Of a stretch of 64,000 nucleotides of DNA, positions 16,209-25,936 are shown in pieces. Under the pieces are notes generated by a model that did not search any database, was not told the DNA's origin, and worked only from the letters and a program-made list of their open reading frames with translations. This DNA is from Paenibacillus lupini. GTDB lineage: Bacteria > Bacillota > Bacilli > Paenibacillales > Paenibacillaceae. Both the position numbers and the translations under genes were made by a program. The DNA is taken from the NCBI RefSeq assembly GCF_011761355.1, contig NZ_JAASRW010000004.1, forward strand, positions 547,866-611,865, written 5' to 3'. Position 1 is the first letter of the stretch. Each line of letters begins with the position of its first letter.

Positions 16209-17555
16209 ATGGTGAAGAGAAACAAATTTTCATTCATGTTAGTGGCTGTGATGATGGTCTTATCTTTAATTACTGCAGCATGCGGCAACAACTCGAACAA
16301 CAGCTCGAACAACAAACCGAGTAACAAACCAGACAACAGTGCAAGCAACAATGCCGGGGAAGCAACTGAAGCGCCTAAAAAGAACGTCACGCTTACCTAT
16401 GCGATTTGGGATAAAATTCAACAGCCAGCGATGGAAGCCATTGCGACAGAGTTCACTGCACAAAATCCAAATATTAAGGTGAAGGTCGAAGTCATCCCAT
16501 GGGGCGATTATTGGACAAAAATGTCCGCTGCTGCTCCTGCAGGAACATTGCCTGATGTGTTCTGGATGCACGGAGGTCAATTCGCTACCTATGCATCTGG
16601 TAAATTCCTTGAGCCGATCACTAGTAAGGTAGAGGCTGGAGAAATTGATCTGAACAACTATGCTGCGAATCTTGCTTCCATTTATACGCTGAACGGCGAG
16701 AACTATGGCATTCCTAAGGATTTTGACACAATTGGTTTGGCATATAACAAAGAACTGTTCGACCAAGCGGGCATTGCTTATCCAGATGACACTTGGACTT
16801 ATGCAAAGCTGGCTGAAGTTGCTAAACAGCTGAGCCAACCTGACAAAGGCATCTATGGTTTCGGAGCGAAGATGGACACGCAAACCGGCTATTGGAACGA
16901 TATTTTGGCTAATGGCGGTAAAATTATTGCCGATGATATGAGCAAGTCGGGGTACGATGACCCAGCTTCAATCGAAGCTTTGCAAGCTCGTTATCAAATG
17001 ACGGTTGACGGAGCTTCTCCAACTCATCAACAAATGACGGATATGGAAGCAACTGAGATGTTCAAATCCGGCAAATTAGCGATGATCTTCGACGGATCCT
17101 GGCGGATCAGCGATATTGATAGCAGCGATATTATTAAGGGGAAATGGGATTGGGCGAAATTGCCTATGGGCAAAGTGAAAAGAGCTAATATCATCAACGG
17201 CCTTGGCAACGTTATGGCTGCAAGCGGTAAAAACAAAGAAGAGGCTTGGCAGTTCCTTAAGTTCCTGGGGTCCCAAAAAGCAGCAGAAATTACAGCTCAA
17301 ATGGGTGCAGCTATACCAGCATTCAACGGTACACAAGATGCATGGCTGACTTCGAGACCATATTTGAATCTGAAAGTATTCACGGAGCAAGTAGGAGATG
17401 CAACTCCTTATCCAAGTGGTTCGATGGCGTATCCGGTATGGTTCGCGAAAGAGCCTGAGATTATGTCCCAAGCATGGGGTGGAGCGATCTCGGTAGAAGA
17501 AGCTGCGAAGAAGGTTGCTGAGATGATGAATCAAGCAATCGCGGATACAAAGTAA
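16209..17555 (+). CDS. ABC transporter sugar-binding lipoprotein (family 1)
   Basis: A 448-residue lipoprotein. The ATG at 16209 follows AGGGGGATG; the longer frame back to 16047 would translate the operator. Signal and lipobox: LSLITAACG, lipidated Cys at about residue 27, then an Asn/Ser-rich linker. The mature part is a family 1 extracellular solute-binding protein (MalE/UgpB-like): 'LTYAIWDKIQQPAMEAIATEF', 'LPDVFWMHGGQFATYA', 'YGIPKDFDTIGLAYNKELF', 'GKLAMIFDGSWRISD'. It should bind an oligosaccharide released by the surface DUF4832 proteins and pass it to the two permeases downstream. A stable hairpin separates it from the permease genes, which should raise its relative expression. Confidence 0.92.
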   Translation: MVKRNKFSFMLVAVMMVLSLITAACGNNSNNSSNNKPSNKPDNSASNNAGEATEAPKKNVTLTYAIWDKIQQPAMEAIATEFTAQNPNIKVKVEVIPWGDYWTKMSAAAPAGTLPDVFWMHGGQFATYASGKFLEPITSKVEAGEIDLNNYAANLASIYTLNGENYGIPKDFDTIGLAYNKELFDQAGIAYPDDTWTYAKLAEVAKQLSQPDKGIYGFGAKMDTQTGYWNDILANGGKIIADDMSKSGYDDPASIEALQARYQMTVDGASPTHQQMTDMEATEMFKSGKLAMIFDGSWRISDIDSSDIIKGKWDWAKLPMGKVKRANIINGLGNVMAASGKNKEEAWQFLKFLGSQKAAEITAQMGAAIPAFNGTQDAWLTSRPYLNLKVFTEQVGDATPYPSGSMAYPVWFAKEPEIMSQAWGGAISVEEAAKKVAEMMNQAIADTK

Positions 17556-17582
17556 GTATTGACCAAAAGGAAAGTGATTCAG

Positions 17583-17611
17583 GAGACGTTCCTAGCAATT
17601 AGGAACGTCTC
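17583..17611 (+). other. Intercistronic hairpin between binding protein and permease
   Basis: GAGACGTTCCTA, 5-base loop, TAGGAACGTCTC: a perfect 12-bp stem without a T tract. It probably protects the upstream mRNA or partly reduces read-through, as at malE-malF. Confidence 0.75.
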
Positions 17612-17633
17612 GAATGAATAGGGAGTGGTGAAT

Positions 17634-18503
17634 TTGAATTCCAGAAGCAAATATGTGTGGGCCTATTTCATGATTGCGCCAACTCTCATAGGCACATTGG
17701 TTTTCTGGGGTTGGCCGGTTGTTCAATCGATTTTGCTGGGATTCCAGCATTCTTCAAATTTCGGAACCGTTAACCATTGGGTTGGATTTGATAACTATGT
17801 CAAGTTAGTTCATGATCAAGAGTTTTGGCAGAATTTACGTAACACGCTGCTTTATGTGGCTATGTTTGTGCCCGTTACACTCGTGCTCTCTACCTTGTTT
17901 GCTGTTCTGCTAAATACGAAGGTCAAAGGGGTTTCCCTTTATCGTGTTATTTTTTTCTTGCCTCAGGTGACTATGCCTGCCGCGGCCGCGATGGTATGGG
18001 TTGTCTTATTTGCTAAGGACTTTGGACTTATCAACCATTTATTGGGGACGCATGTTGCGTGGCTGTCTAATGGCAATTATGCGATGATCGTGCTCGTTAT
18101 CGTTGGCGTGTGGGGGGCCATCGGCATGAATATGCTGCTTGTTCTCGCAGGCTTGCAAGGGATACCGAAATCCCTTTATGAAGCGGCAGATATTGACGGC
18201 GCCAAGCGATTTAACAAGTTTCGCTTTATTACGATTCCAATGTTAACGCCAACCTTGTTTTTCACAAGTATCATCCTATTAATTGGAGCGACGCAGATCT
18301 TCGACTCTATCTATCTGATTATCGGAAAGACGAATGTTGCGCTTCCGTCGGTTCGCTCGCTTGTATATGCCTATTACCAAAACAGCTTCATTTATAATGA
18401 TCGCAATTATGGCGCTTCCATTATCAACGTATTACTGATGATTAACCTTGCGTTGACAGGCATTCAATTTGCATTCCAGAAAAAATGGGTCTACTACGAC
18501 TAA
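17634..18503 (+). CDS. ABC sugar permease (MalF/UgpA-type)
   Basis: A 289-residue inner-membrane permease. The start is taken at TTG 17634, eight bases after GGGAG; GTG at 17628 is the alternative. Six hydrophobic segments are visible, from 'YFMIAPTLIGTLVFWGWPVV' to the last helix near residue 275. The EAA loop for ATPase contact is 'SLYEAADIDGAKRFNKFRFITIP'-like, at about residues 182-203. It pairs with the permease at 18523 and the binding protein at 16209 to form a CUT1-type oligosaccharide importer. No ATPase gene is present nearby, so a shared MsmX-type ATPase is expected. Confidence 0.9.
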   Translation: MNSRSKYVWAYFMIAPTLIGTLVFWGWPVVQSILLGFQHSSNFGTVNHWVGFDNYVKLVHDQEFWQNLRNTLLYVAMFVPVTLVLSTLFAVLLNTKVKGVSLYRVIFFLPQVTMPAAAAMVWVVLFAKDFGLINHLLGTHVAWLSNGNYAMIVLVIVGVWGAIGMNMLLVLAGLQGIPKSLYEAADIDGAKRFNKFRFITIPMLTPTLFFTSIILLIGATQIFDSIYLIIGKTNVALPSVRSLVYAYYQNSFIYNDRNYGASIINVLLMINLALTGIQFAFQKKWVYYD

Positions 18504-18522
18504 GGGAGGGGGAGACCTAACT

Positions 18523-19353
18523 ATGCACAGCTTATCGCCTAGGAAGATCAATCTGGTTGTTCATATCATTCTTATTATCAGCGCCATCGCTATGCTTGTT
18601 CCATTTGTATGGATGGTACTGACTTCGCTGAAGACAACGACGGAGGCTACGCAAATTCCGATCCGTTATTTTCCGGATGCTCCTAGCCTTAGAGGATATA
18701 TTGAGGCAATCAAGCAATCAGAGTTTCCGCATTATTACCTCAATACGATTATTTCAGCGGTAATGAAGACCGTGTTTCCGGTTATTTTTAGTTCAATGGC
18801 GGCGTATGCCTTTGCTCGAATAAAGTTTCCAGGAAGCTCCTTTCTGTTTGTTTTGCTTCTCTCGGTCATGATGGTGCCGAATCCTGTTTTCTATACGCCG
18901 CAATACATGATGATGAGTGACTTGGGACTCGTCAATACCGTTACTGCTCTTTGGATTTGTTCATTGATCAGCCCGTTTGCTACTTTTCTTCTAAGGCAAT
19001 TTTTCATGGGCATATCAAAGGAATTGGAAGAAGCCTCCGTTCTGGATGGCTGCAACCCGTTCCAAATTTATTGGCATATCATGCTTCCATTAGTTAGGTC
19101 GGCTTTAGTAGCTATTGTTATTATTCAGCTGCAGTGGGCTTGGAATGAGCTGCAATGGCCGCTTATTATTAACAGCTCTCCAGAGAAGATGACCTTATCA
19201 TCAGGCATAGCGACGTTAGTGTCTATGTTTGGAACAGATTACCCGGTGTTAATGGCAGGTGCCTTTATGGCGGTAGTTCCGATGATTATTCTCTTCTTTG
19301 TATTCCAAAAGCAATTTATTGAAGGGATTGCCTTCAGTGCGACAAAAGGTTAA
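18523..19353 (+). CDS. ABC sugar permease (MalG/UgpE-type)
   Basis: A 276-residue permease. The ATG at 18523 follows GGGAGGGGGAG and leaves a 19-base gap after the previous stop; the frame back to 18469 overlaps the upstream gene. About six transmembrane helices, the first at about 12-34. The EAA motif is 'EEASVLDGCNPFQIYWHIMLP', split as EEASVLDGC…IMLP at about residues 169-189. The C-terminus ends 'FIEGIAFSATKG', typical of MalG-type subunits. It forms the importer with 16209 and 17634. Confidence 0.9.
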   Translation: MHSLSPRKINLVVHIILIISAIAMLVPFVWMVLTSLKTTTEATQIPIRYFPDAPSLRGYIEAIKQSEFPHYYLNTIISAVMKTVFPVIFSSMAAYAFARIKFPGSSFLFVLLLSVMMVPNPVFYTPQYMMMSDLGLVNTVTALWICSLISPFATFLLRQFFMGISKELEEASVLDGCNPFQIYWHIMLPLVRSALVAIVIIQLQWAWNELQWPLIINSSPEKMTLSSGIATLVSMFGTDYPVLMAGAFMAVVPMIILFFVFQKQFIEGIAFSATKG

Positions 19354-19358
19354 TAGGT

Positions 19359-19382
19359 ATCCGGACTTCTGTGAGTCCGGAT
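19359..19382 (+). terminator. Hairpin after the permease genes
   Basis: ATCCGGAC and GTCCGGAT form an 8-bp stem. There is no good T tract, so it may be a weak terminator or a processing site before the 19431 gene. Confidence 0.5.
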
Positions 19383-19397
19383 TAACTTGTTGCGCAT

Positions 19398-19411
19398 TGA
19401 TAGCGCTTTCA
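19398..19411 (+). promoter_or_regulatory. cre-like (CcpA) site upstream of the giant surface protein
   Basis: TGATAGCGCTTTCA differs from the cre consensus TGWAANCGNTNWCA at one position. It lies 20 bases upstream of the ATG, beside a TTGCGCA half-site at 19390-19396. Carbon catabolite control is plausible. Confidence 0.45.
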
Positions 19412-19430
19412 AATTTAAAGGAGGATTTTG

Positions 19431-22400
19431 ATGAAACGATTATCCGTGCAAGATCTTAGGAAATCATCATTAAAAGTGATGCTCATTGTAAGCTTGCTAT
19501 TGAGTACGTTCTTTGGGAATAGTCCAAGCAGAGTAAGTGCGGACCCAGCCCCCGCTTCGGCGAGTGTACCAACGAATCCCTATCCGAGTCCTGCGGTGGA
19601 TAGTGCGCTAACCAAGCATGACCTGACCTATGCCCCAAGCCCGCTGGACAATCCGTTAAAAGGTTTTGCCCCGTTCTATCCGTGGGAAACGGAGACTTCA
19701 TTCCCCCACAGCTTGGAATGGTATTATATCCCGCTGAAAGCGGTAATGAATGGCCCAGATTCCTATACCTTTGATGCTGGTCTTGAGCCAGCGCTAAATG
19801 CCATTGCGGCAAGAGGAAATCAGGCGGCGATTAGAGTCTATCTGGAGTATCCGGGTAAAGAGGATGCTATACCGGCGTTTATTCACGACAGTGGTGTTGC
19901 TATGCGTCATAACGATACCTTTAACCAGGACGAACCTGATTATGACGATCCGTTAATGGTAACGTATTTGACAAACTTTATTAAAGCTTTTGGTGCAAAG
20001 TATGACGGAGACCCGCGTATTGGATTTATTCATATGGGTCTCGTTGGTTTATGGGGGGAGTGGCATACTTACCCTTATGATGAGGATGATGCAGACGGGC
20101 TGCCGAACTACATGCCAAGTGCAGATACAATCGAAGAACTTTTCACCGCATATGATACGGCTTTCGATCAAACGAAGTTAGAGGTCCGATATCCAGGCCT
20201 GCCTGGCGCATCGGAATACAATATGGGCTATCACGACGACTCCTTCGGATATAAGGAAGGTGATCCGCTGCAAAGCGTAACGCAGCCTGAGAGTATGGGC
20301 GGAGCCTATTATTCGTTCTTAACCAAGATGCTGGAATCTGGTTCGGAGAACAAATGGATAACGGAATCGGTTGGCGGTGAAGTGCGGCCAGAAATTCAGA
20401 GCAATTTCTTTACTGGCGGCGCTAATGTGGATGATGCCATGGATGATATTGAACTGACTCATGCGACGTGGATGATTAACCAGGGTGGTATCAGCAACTA
20501 TGATGCTAACAATGCAGTCGTTGCCGCGGGCGTGAGAAAGATGGGCTACGACTTGAATGTGAAGAGCTCCTACTATAATGACGTTGTTCAAGGTGACCCG
20601 CTTAAGGTTGGCGTAACCATTCAGAATAATGGTGTTGCACCTTTCTCTTATCCTTGGAAAGTAGAGCTGGGAGTTAAGAGTGCATCGGGTAAGCTTGTTA
20701 AGCAGTGGGATACAACATGGGATATGACCAAAATTATGCCTTCGGAGATCAGAACGTACCCCGAATGGAATGTATCTGGCGATCCGAAATATGTCCCATT
20801 TGGTGAACCCTATTATTTCGATACAACAATTGCTGAACCAGACTTGAATGATGGTTACTACTATTTAGTGATGAAGGTCGTTAATCCGTTAGAGGCTATT
20901 AGCAATAAGGCGAAAAAGGTAGGATTTGCGAATACGGATCAAGACAGTGCAGGTTGGCTGAATTTGGGGCCAGTACGGGTAGGAGATTGCACTTCACCTT
21001 GTTCGGAGCCTCCAACTTCACCGCCGGCGCCGCCAAAGCGCTTACTCGTAGATGATTATGACGGTACGCCAGCCTGGTCTGGAGAGACTGCAAATGATTT
21101 GAACCAATGGACCGGATCTAGCAATTTTGCCAATGGGAATGGCGCTGGTGTTGTTGAGAATGGCGCATTAACGCTGCAATATAAGAATATGTCACGTATG
21201 GAGACCAATATCGGACGAAACCTTGCAGATACAAGCAAACTGGTTATCCGGGTGAAAGGAGCCGCCGGAGGCGAAGAGAATCAGGTCAATGTCAGTATTG
21301 GTGGTAAGACGAAAACACTCGCACAATTCAGTGGGGATACGATAACAACAAGCTATAAAGATATCGTAATCGACTTGCCTGCTAAAGAAGTAGATTTATC
21401 ACAAACGATCTGGAGCATTGCGATCTCACAAGCTGCTTGGGATACTACCGGTACAATCTATATAGATGAAATCTACTTTACAGACAAGTATGAATCAGAT
21501 ACGGATCCTGGTACGGATCCCGGCACTGATCCAGGCACCAATCCTGGTTCAGGTTCTGGTTCTGACAAACCGGGGCTCATAGACGATTTCGAATCCTATG
21601 CAGATAACGCTGCTCTTGGGCAAGCATGGACGGAAGCATGGTCAGACAAACCTGGCTCCGTTACAAGAGCACTTGGAGAGTCGAGCGGAAGCAAGGGCTT
21701 AAAGCTTTCGACTGCAATTGCTGATTCGGAGTGGTCGAATATCATTCATTCCATTCCTACAGAGAAGAAAGACTGGTCCAAGTATGACGGGTTAAGCTTC
21801 TGGGTGGACAATACAACAAACGATAATAAGGATTTCAGCTTAAATGTCGCACTTCAAACCCCTGTTGCGAAAGGCGAGTTTGGGCTGAAAGAAGGCGGGT
21901 CGGCCTTAACGATCTCATCTGATGGAAGCTGGCACCCTGCAGCATTTAATGGAAGCTCGCTTAATGTTCCTGCAGGTTTCAAGGGTGTCGTGAAGATTGC
22001 TTGGGATCAATTTGTTCAATCCGCATGGCAGTGCGACGGTGTTCAGGCAGACTGCGCAGCCGCGCTTGATCCAAGCGAAGTAACCGGACTTCAGTTCGGA
22101 TACCCGCCAGCGGGCTATAGTCATAACGTCATCACCATAGATGACATCATGCTCTATCGGGCAGATAAAATATTGGATGATTTTGAATCGTATGCAGATG
22201 ATGCAGCTTTGCAAAATATCTGGAAGATAGACTGGGAATCCGGAGAGCCGTCTACGCTTCGTACGATTGACCATGTGAATGTCTCGAATGGCAGTCAAGC
22301 AATGAAGTTTTCTGTTTCTCCTCCTCCGGGCAAAACGACATCCGATTGGGTAAACATCAAACGTGCAGCCTTTAACCAGGCGGATTCAGATTGGTCTGCT

Positions 22401-25400
22401 TTTGACGGACTCACCTTCTGGGTCAACAATACGTCGCCAAGCAGCAAAGCAATGGACCTGAACATTTCGCTTGTAACTGATGCGCCAAAAGGCGAGTTTT
22501 CTTTAAAACAAGGAGGAACCGTACAGTTCTATCAAGCTGCTGAGGGCTGGGTATCAACCACTCTTGGTGGAGGCTCCCTATCCATCGCTGCAGGTTACAA
22601 AGGAATGGTTCGAATTCCTTGGAGCTCATTCATCCAATCGTCATGGCAAGGCTGCGACGCTTGTGACGCTGTGTTCAACTCTAGCAAAGTGCTTCAAATT
22701 CAATTCGGCTTTGGTCCAAAAAACCAATCTGACAATGTTCTCAGCATTGACCAGATTAGCCTCTATGCGTTAGCCGGCAGAACCAGCGGATCAGGGGGAG
22801 GTTCAACAACAGAGCCTGTTGACCACCCGGCACCGCCAGCTTGGGCAACATCTGCAGGAACGGATGCGCTTGCTTATCAAAGTGCACCTGTAGACAATCC
22901 GCTCAAGGGCTTCCTTCCTTTCTATGATGCAGCGGAGGAATCTTATTTCACGGAGGGCGATGATTGGAGAGACCAGCCAACACAGCTGCCTTATAGCATG
23001 GAGTTCTTCTATCTGCCGCTTAATAAGCTGATGAACAACCTGAATGACTTTAATTGGACGGAGCTGGACAAACGGCTTGATGCTGTAGCATCCAGAGGTA
23101 ATCATGCCGTATTTAGGGTCTATCTGGACTATCCGAATAAGCCTTCAGGTATACCGCAATTCCTGTTAGATGAAGGGCTGGAGACGTATACCTATTCGGA
23201 ATACAACAATGGTAAGGATGCCACGAGTCTAGCGCCTAATTATAATGATGAACATTTGATGGAAGCTTTGGACAATTTCATCGAGGCGCTTGGAGCACGT
23301 TATGACGGCGATCCTCGTATCGGATCTTTGATGATCGGATTGATCGGCTTCTGGGGTGAATGGCATACGTACCCTTATGACGGGAATATCAAATCACCAA
23401 ACTTAATGCCAACCGACGTCAATCTGAAGCGGGTTCTTACCGACATGGATAATGCATTCAACGAAACACAGCTCGTATTGCGTTACCCGATGGATAACAG
23501 TACCCTCAAAACCAAAGATTTCGATGTTGGTTATCATGATGATTCCTTTGCGTTCCAGACACTCCCGCCAAGTCTTGGAGGGCAAGGCTGGCACTTCTGG
23601 GGAAGAGTTAACGATGCTGGGGTAACGGATTTCTGGAAAACAAACAGCATGGGCGGAGAGATGAGACCGGAAATTCAGGTGAAGATGTGGGACAATGATC
23701 CGCCAGTGTACAATGAACCATCGACACCTATCGAGGGTGCCCAAGGTGAAGATTACTACACAAGTCTAGATTTGACTCATGCATCCTGGTTAATTGCACA
23801 AGGAATATTCCAAACTCCACTGGAGTCTGCGGCACTAGCAAGAGCTACAGAAGGATCACGCAGCATGGGCTATGAATATTATGTGCCCGCAACCTATCTG
23901 GACGCATCGGATGGAAGCTTGAAGGTAGGAGTAGAACTTGAAAATAAAGGAGTAGCACCGTTCTACTACAACTGGAAGGTAGAGCTTGCTGCGCAATCAG
24001 AAGATGGCATTGTGAAAATATGGGAACCAGAATGGGATCTGAAGGATGTTCTTCCTAATACGAATGGATTCGATAACAACAAGCTGTTTGAATCCACTAT
24101 TAATCCGGAGTTAAGTAATGGAAGCTATCAAATATTGATGCGTTACGTGAATCCACTAGAGCAGATCAATGCAGACGCGAAGAAATTCCGTTTCGCTAAT
24201 GCGGAGCAGAATAGTGATGGATGGCTGAATCTGGGTCGTGTAGACGTATCGAATAGTGATGCCGCGGCACCAGTAAGGGTTACGGGTTTAACGGCGAATA
24301 CGTCAAACCAAATTCAATTGACTCCAGACTCCAGTGCCCAAATTAGTGTGACAGTAGCACCTGCAGAAGCTAGCAATAAAAGAGTAGTATGGTCTTCGAG
24401 AAACACGAAGGTCGCCTATGTATCTGCTACTGGCTTAGTCAAGGCTGTTGGCGTTGGCAGCACCGTTATTACGGCTAGGTCTTCTGACGGTAATCTGGAA
24501 CAGCAATTCCAGGTGACGGTTGCGTCTGGTTCAACTTCGAACCCGTCCACTGGCGGCACATCTTCTGAGCCAGCTTCAGTGTTTACGGAGAACGGAATCA
24601 AGCTGGGACAAAATGCGGTAACCATTATTCCATCAACAAATGGTGTAATTGAAGCAACTATTGATTCGAAGAAGCTTCTGGATGCGTTCCAAGCTCTTCA
24701 CAACAAACCAACTAGTGTTAAGTCAAATTCGGTGATTATCGAATTGAAAAACAATGGTGGAAGCGTGAAGGTCAACATTCCGTCATCAGCGCTTGTAGAT
24801 GCAGGGTTAGACGCATCAATCCTAGTACAGACGGATTTTGGCAGCTACAAGGTTCCTGTCCAATCGTTAGGCCTCACAGCTTTAGCACAAAAGCTAGGCG
24901 TGAGTACTGGAGATATGACGATAAGTATTGTCATCGACAAAGTTGCAGGCAAGACGGCGGATCTATTGACTGAACAGGCTGGTAAAGAAGGGCTGAACTT
25001 ACTTACGCCTGCTCTGGATTACAAAATCTTTGCTCAAGCAAAAGGACAGTCAATCGAGATAACCAACTTCGGCAGCACTTACCTCGAGAGAACAGTTATT
25101 GTGCCGGGAACTCTTGAACAAGCGAACACGACTGCACTTCTATTCGACCCGGCTGCAGGGACATTTACGTTTGTTCCATCGGTCCTTCAAGATAACGGGG
25201 GGCATACCGAAGTTGTCATTAAACGAAATGGGAATAGCATTTATGCAGTGGTGTCTAGCGCGGATGGCAAAACGTTCGCTGACCTTGATGGCCATTGGGC
25301 CCAATCAGATATCGAACTGTTGGCTGCCAAGCGGATTATAAACGGTGAAGCACCTAATCGCTTCTCACCGGACAAATCAATTACTCGTGCAGAGTTCACG

Positions 25401-25826
25401 GCTATACTTGTTCGTTCCCTTGGACTCCGTGTTCCTAATAAGGCCGCCACTTTTAGTGACGTAGCCAAAGGTGACTGGTTCACAGATGTGATTGCAACAG
25501 CGGTTGATGCGGGAATCGTTAACGGCTATACGGATGGTTCATTCAAACCAAATGAACAAGTCACCCGTGAACAAATGGCTGTTATGCTAGCTAGAGCGCT
25601 GAGCTATGTGAACAAATCCGTCGAAGTAAATGGAAATGCTCTTGAGAAATATACGGATAAAGTTTCCATTAGTGCATGGGCTAAACCTGCCATTGATGAA
25701 TTACTCACTTCTCAAATTATGAAAGGGAAATCAGACACGACAATCGATCCTGCTGCGTTTGCAAGTCGAGCGGAAGCAGCTGTTATGATCAAACGGTTCT
25801 TGCAGTTCGTACAATTTATAAACTAA
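19431..25826 (+). CDS. Giant SLH-anchored surface protein with two DUF4832 modules
   Basis: A 2131-residue protein; ATG at 19431 follows AAAGGAGG. Approximate order: signal peptide 1-37; DUF4832 module 1 at 55-520 with 'LWGEWHTYPYD' (Glu210) and 'VGGEVRPE' (Glu317); a beta-sandwich module at 537-687 shared with the C-terminus of the 9868 protein; an Asp/Pro/Gly-Thr linker at 690-715; two tandem ~195-residue 'DDFESYAD' carbohydrate-binding-like modules at 716-1115; DUF4832 module 2 at 1140-1607 with Glu1310 and Glu1410; Big_2 at about 1617-1700; a module often found before SLH repeats at 1720-1945; and three SLH repeats at 1947-2131. SLH repeats bind secondary wall polymer, so the enzyme is displayed on the cell surface and would feed the importer upstream. 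Confidence 0.88.
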   Translation: MKRLSVQDLRKSSLKVMLIVSLLLSTFFGNSPSRVSADPAPASASVPTNPYPSPAVDSALTKHDLTYAPSPLDNPLKGFAPFYPWETETSFPHSLEWYYIPLKAVMNGPDSYTFDAGLEPALNAIAARGNQAAIRVYLEYPGKEDAIPAFIHDSGVAMRHNDTFNQDEPDYDDPLMVTYLTNFIKAFGAKYDGDPRIGFIHMGLVGLWGEWHTYPYDEDDADGLPNYMPSADTIEELFTAYDTAFDQTKLEVRYPGLPGASEYNMGYHDDSFGYKEGDPLQSVTQPESMGGAYYSFLTKMLESGSENKWITESVGGEVRPEIQSNFFTGGANVDDAMDDIELTHATWMINQGGISNYDANNAVVAAGVRKMGYDLNVKSSYYNDVVQGDPLKVGVTIQNNGVAPFSYPWKVELGVKSASGKLVKQWDTTWDMTKIMPSEIRTYPEWNVSGDPKYVPFGEPYYFDTTIAEPDLNDGYYYLVMKVVNPLEAISNKAKKVGFANTDQDSAGWLNLGPVRVGDCTSPCSEPPTSPPAPPKRLLVDDYDGTPAWSGETANDLNQWTGSSNFANGNGAGVVENGALTLQYKNMSRMETNIGRNLADTSKLVIRVKGAAGGEENQVNVSIGGKTKTLAQFSGDTITTSYKDIVIDLPAKEVDLSQTIWSIAISQAAWDTTGTIYIDEIYFTDKYESDTDPGTDPGTDPGTNPGSGSGSDKPGLIDDFESYADNAALGQAWTEAWSDKPGSVTRALGESSGSKGLKLSTAIADSEWSNIIHSIPTEKKDWSKYDGLSFWVDNTTNDNKDFSLNVALQTPVAKGEFGLKEGGSALTISSDGSWHPAAFNGSSLNVPAGFKGVVKIAWDQFVQSAWQCDGVQADCAAALDPSEVTGLQFGYPPAGYSHNVITIDDIMLYRADKILDDFESYADDAALQNIWKIDWESGEPSTLRTIDHVNVSNGSQAMKFSVSPPPGKTTSDWVNIKRAAFNQADSDWSAFDGLTFWVNNTSPSSKAMDLNISLVTDAPKGEFSLKQGGTVQFYQAAEGWVSTTLGGGSLSIAAGYKGMVRIPWSSFIQSSWQGCDACDAVFNSSKVLQIQFGFGPKNQSDNVLSIDQISLYALAGRTSGSGGGSTTEPVDHPAPPAWATSAGTDALAYQSAPVDNPLKGFLPFYDAAEESYFTEGDDWRDQPTQLPYSMEFFYLPLNKLMNNLNDFNWTELDKRLDAVASRGNHAVFRVYLDYPNKPSGIPQFLLDEGLETYTYSEYNNGKDATSLAPNYNDEHLMEALDNFIEALGARYDGDPRIGSLMIGLIGFWGEWHTYPYDGNIKSPNLMPTDVNLKRVLTDMDNAFNETQLVLRYPMDNSTLKTKDFDVGYHDDSFAFQTLPPSLGGQGWHFWGRVNDAGVTDFWKTNSMGGEMRPEIQVKMWDNDPPVYNEPSTPIEGAQGEDYYTSLDLTHASWLIAQGIFQTPLESAALARATEGSRSMGYEYYVPATYLDASDGSLKVGVELENKGVAPFYYNWKVELAAQSEDGIVKIWEPEWDLKDVLPNTNGFDNNKLFESTINPELSNGSYQILMRYVNPLEQINADAKKFRFANAEQNSDGWLNLGRVDVSNSDAAAPVRVTGLTANTSNQIQLTPDSSAQISVTVAPAEASNKRVVWSSRNTKVAYVSATGLVKAVGVGSTVITARSSDGNLEQQFQVTVASGSTSNPSTGGTSSEPASVFTENGIKLGQNAVTIIPSTNGVIEATIDSKKLLDAFQALHNKPTSVKSNSVIIELKNNGGSVKVNIPSSALVDAGLDASILVQTDFGSYKVPVQSLGLTALAQKLGVSTGDMTISIVIDKVAGKTADLLTEQAGKEGLNLLTPALDYKIFAQAKGQSIEITNFGSTYLERTVIVPGTLEQANTTALLFDPAAGTFTFVPSVLQDNGGHTEVVIKRNGNSIYAVVSSADGKTFADLDGHWAQSDIELLAAKRIINGEAPNRFSPDKSITRAEFTAILVRSLGLRVPNKAATFSDVAKGDWFTDVIATAVDAGIVNGYTDGSFKPNEQVTREQMAVMLARALSYVNKSVEVNGNALEKYTDKVSISAWAKPAIDELLTSQIMKGKSDTTIDPAAFASRAEAAVMIKRFLQFVQFIN

Positions 25827-25842
25827 ATTTTTGAAGTGAATA

Positions 25843-25876
25843 AGGAGCACATGACGTTAGTAATCATGTGCTCCTG
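25843..25876 (+). terminator. Hairpin after the giant surface protein
   Basis: AGGAGCACATGA at 25843-25854 pairs with TCATGTGCTCCT at 25864-25875, followed by GTTCT. A moderate terminator. Confidence 0.7.
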
Positions 25877-25936
25877 TTCTATGATGGTAAGCGTATTCGC
25901 CTTAATAGAATTAGTGTAGACTAGCATTGAGACTCT

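Noticed and set aside
18469..18522. 18-codon N-terminal extension of the MalG-type permease overlapping the upstream gene
   Set aside because: ATG 18523 follows GGGAGGGGGAG at proper distance and begins a normal permease N-terminus.
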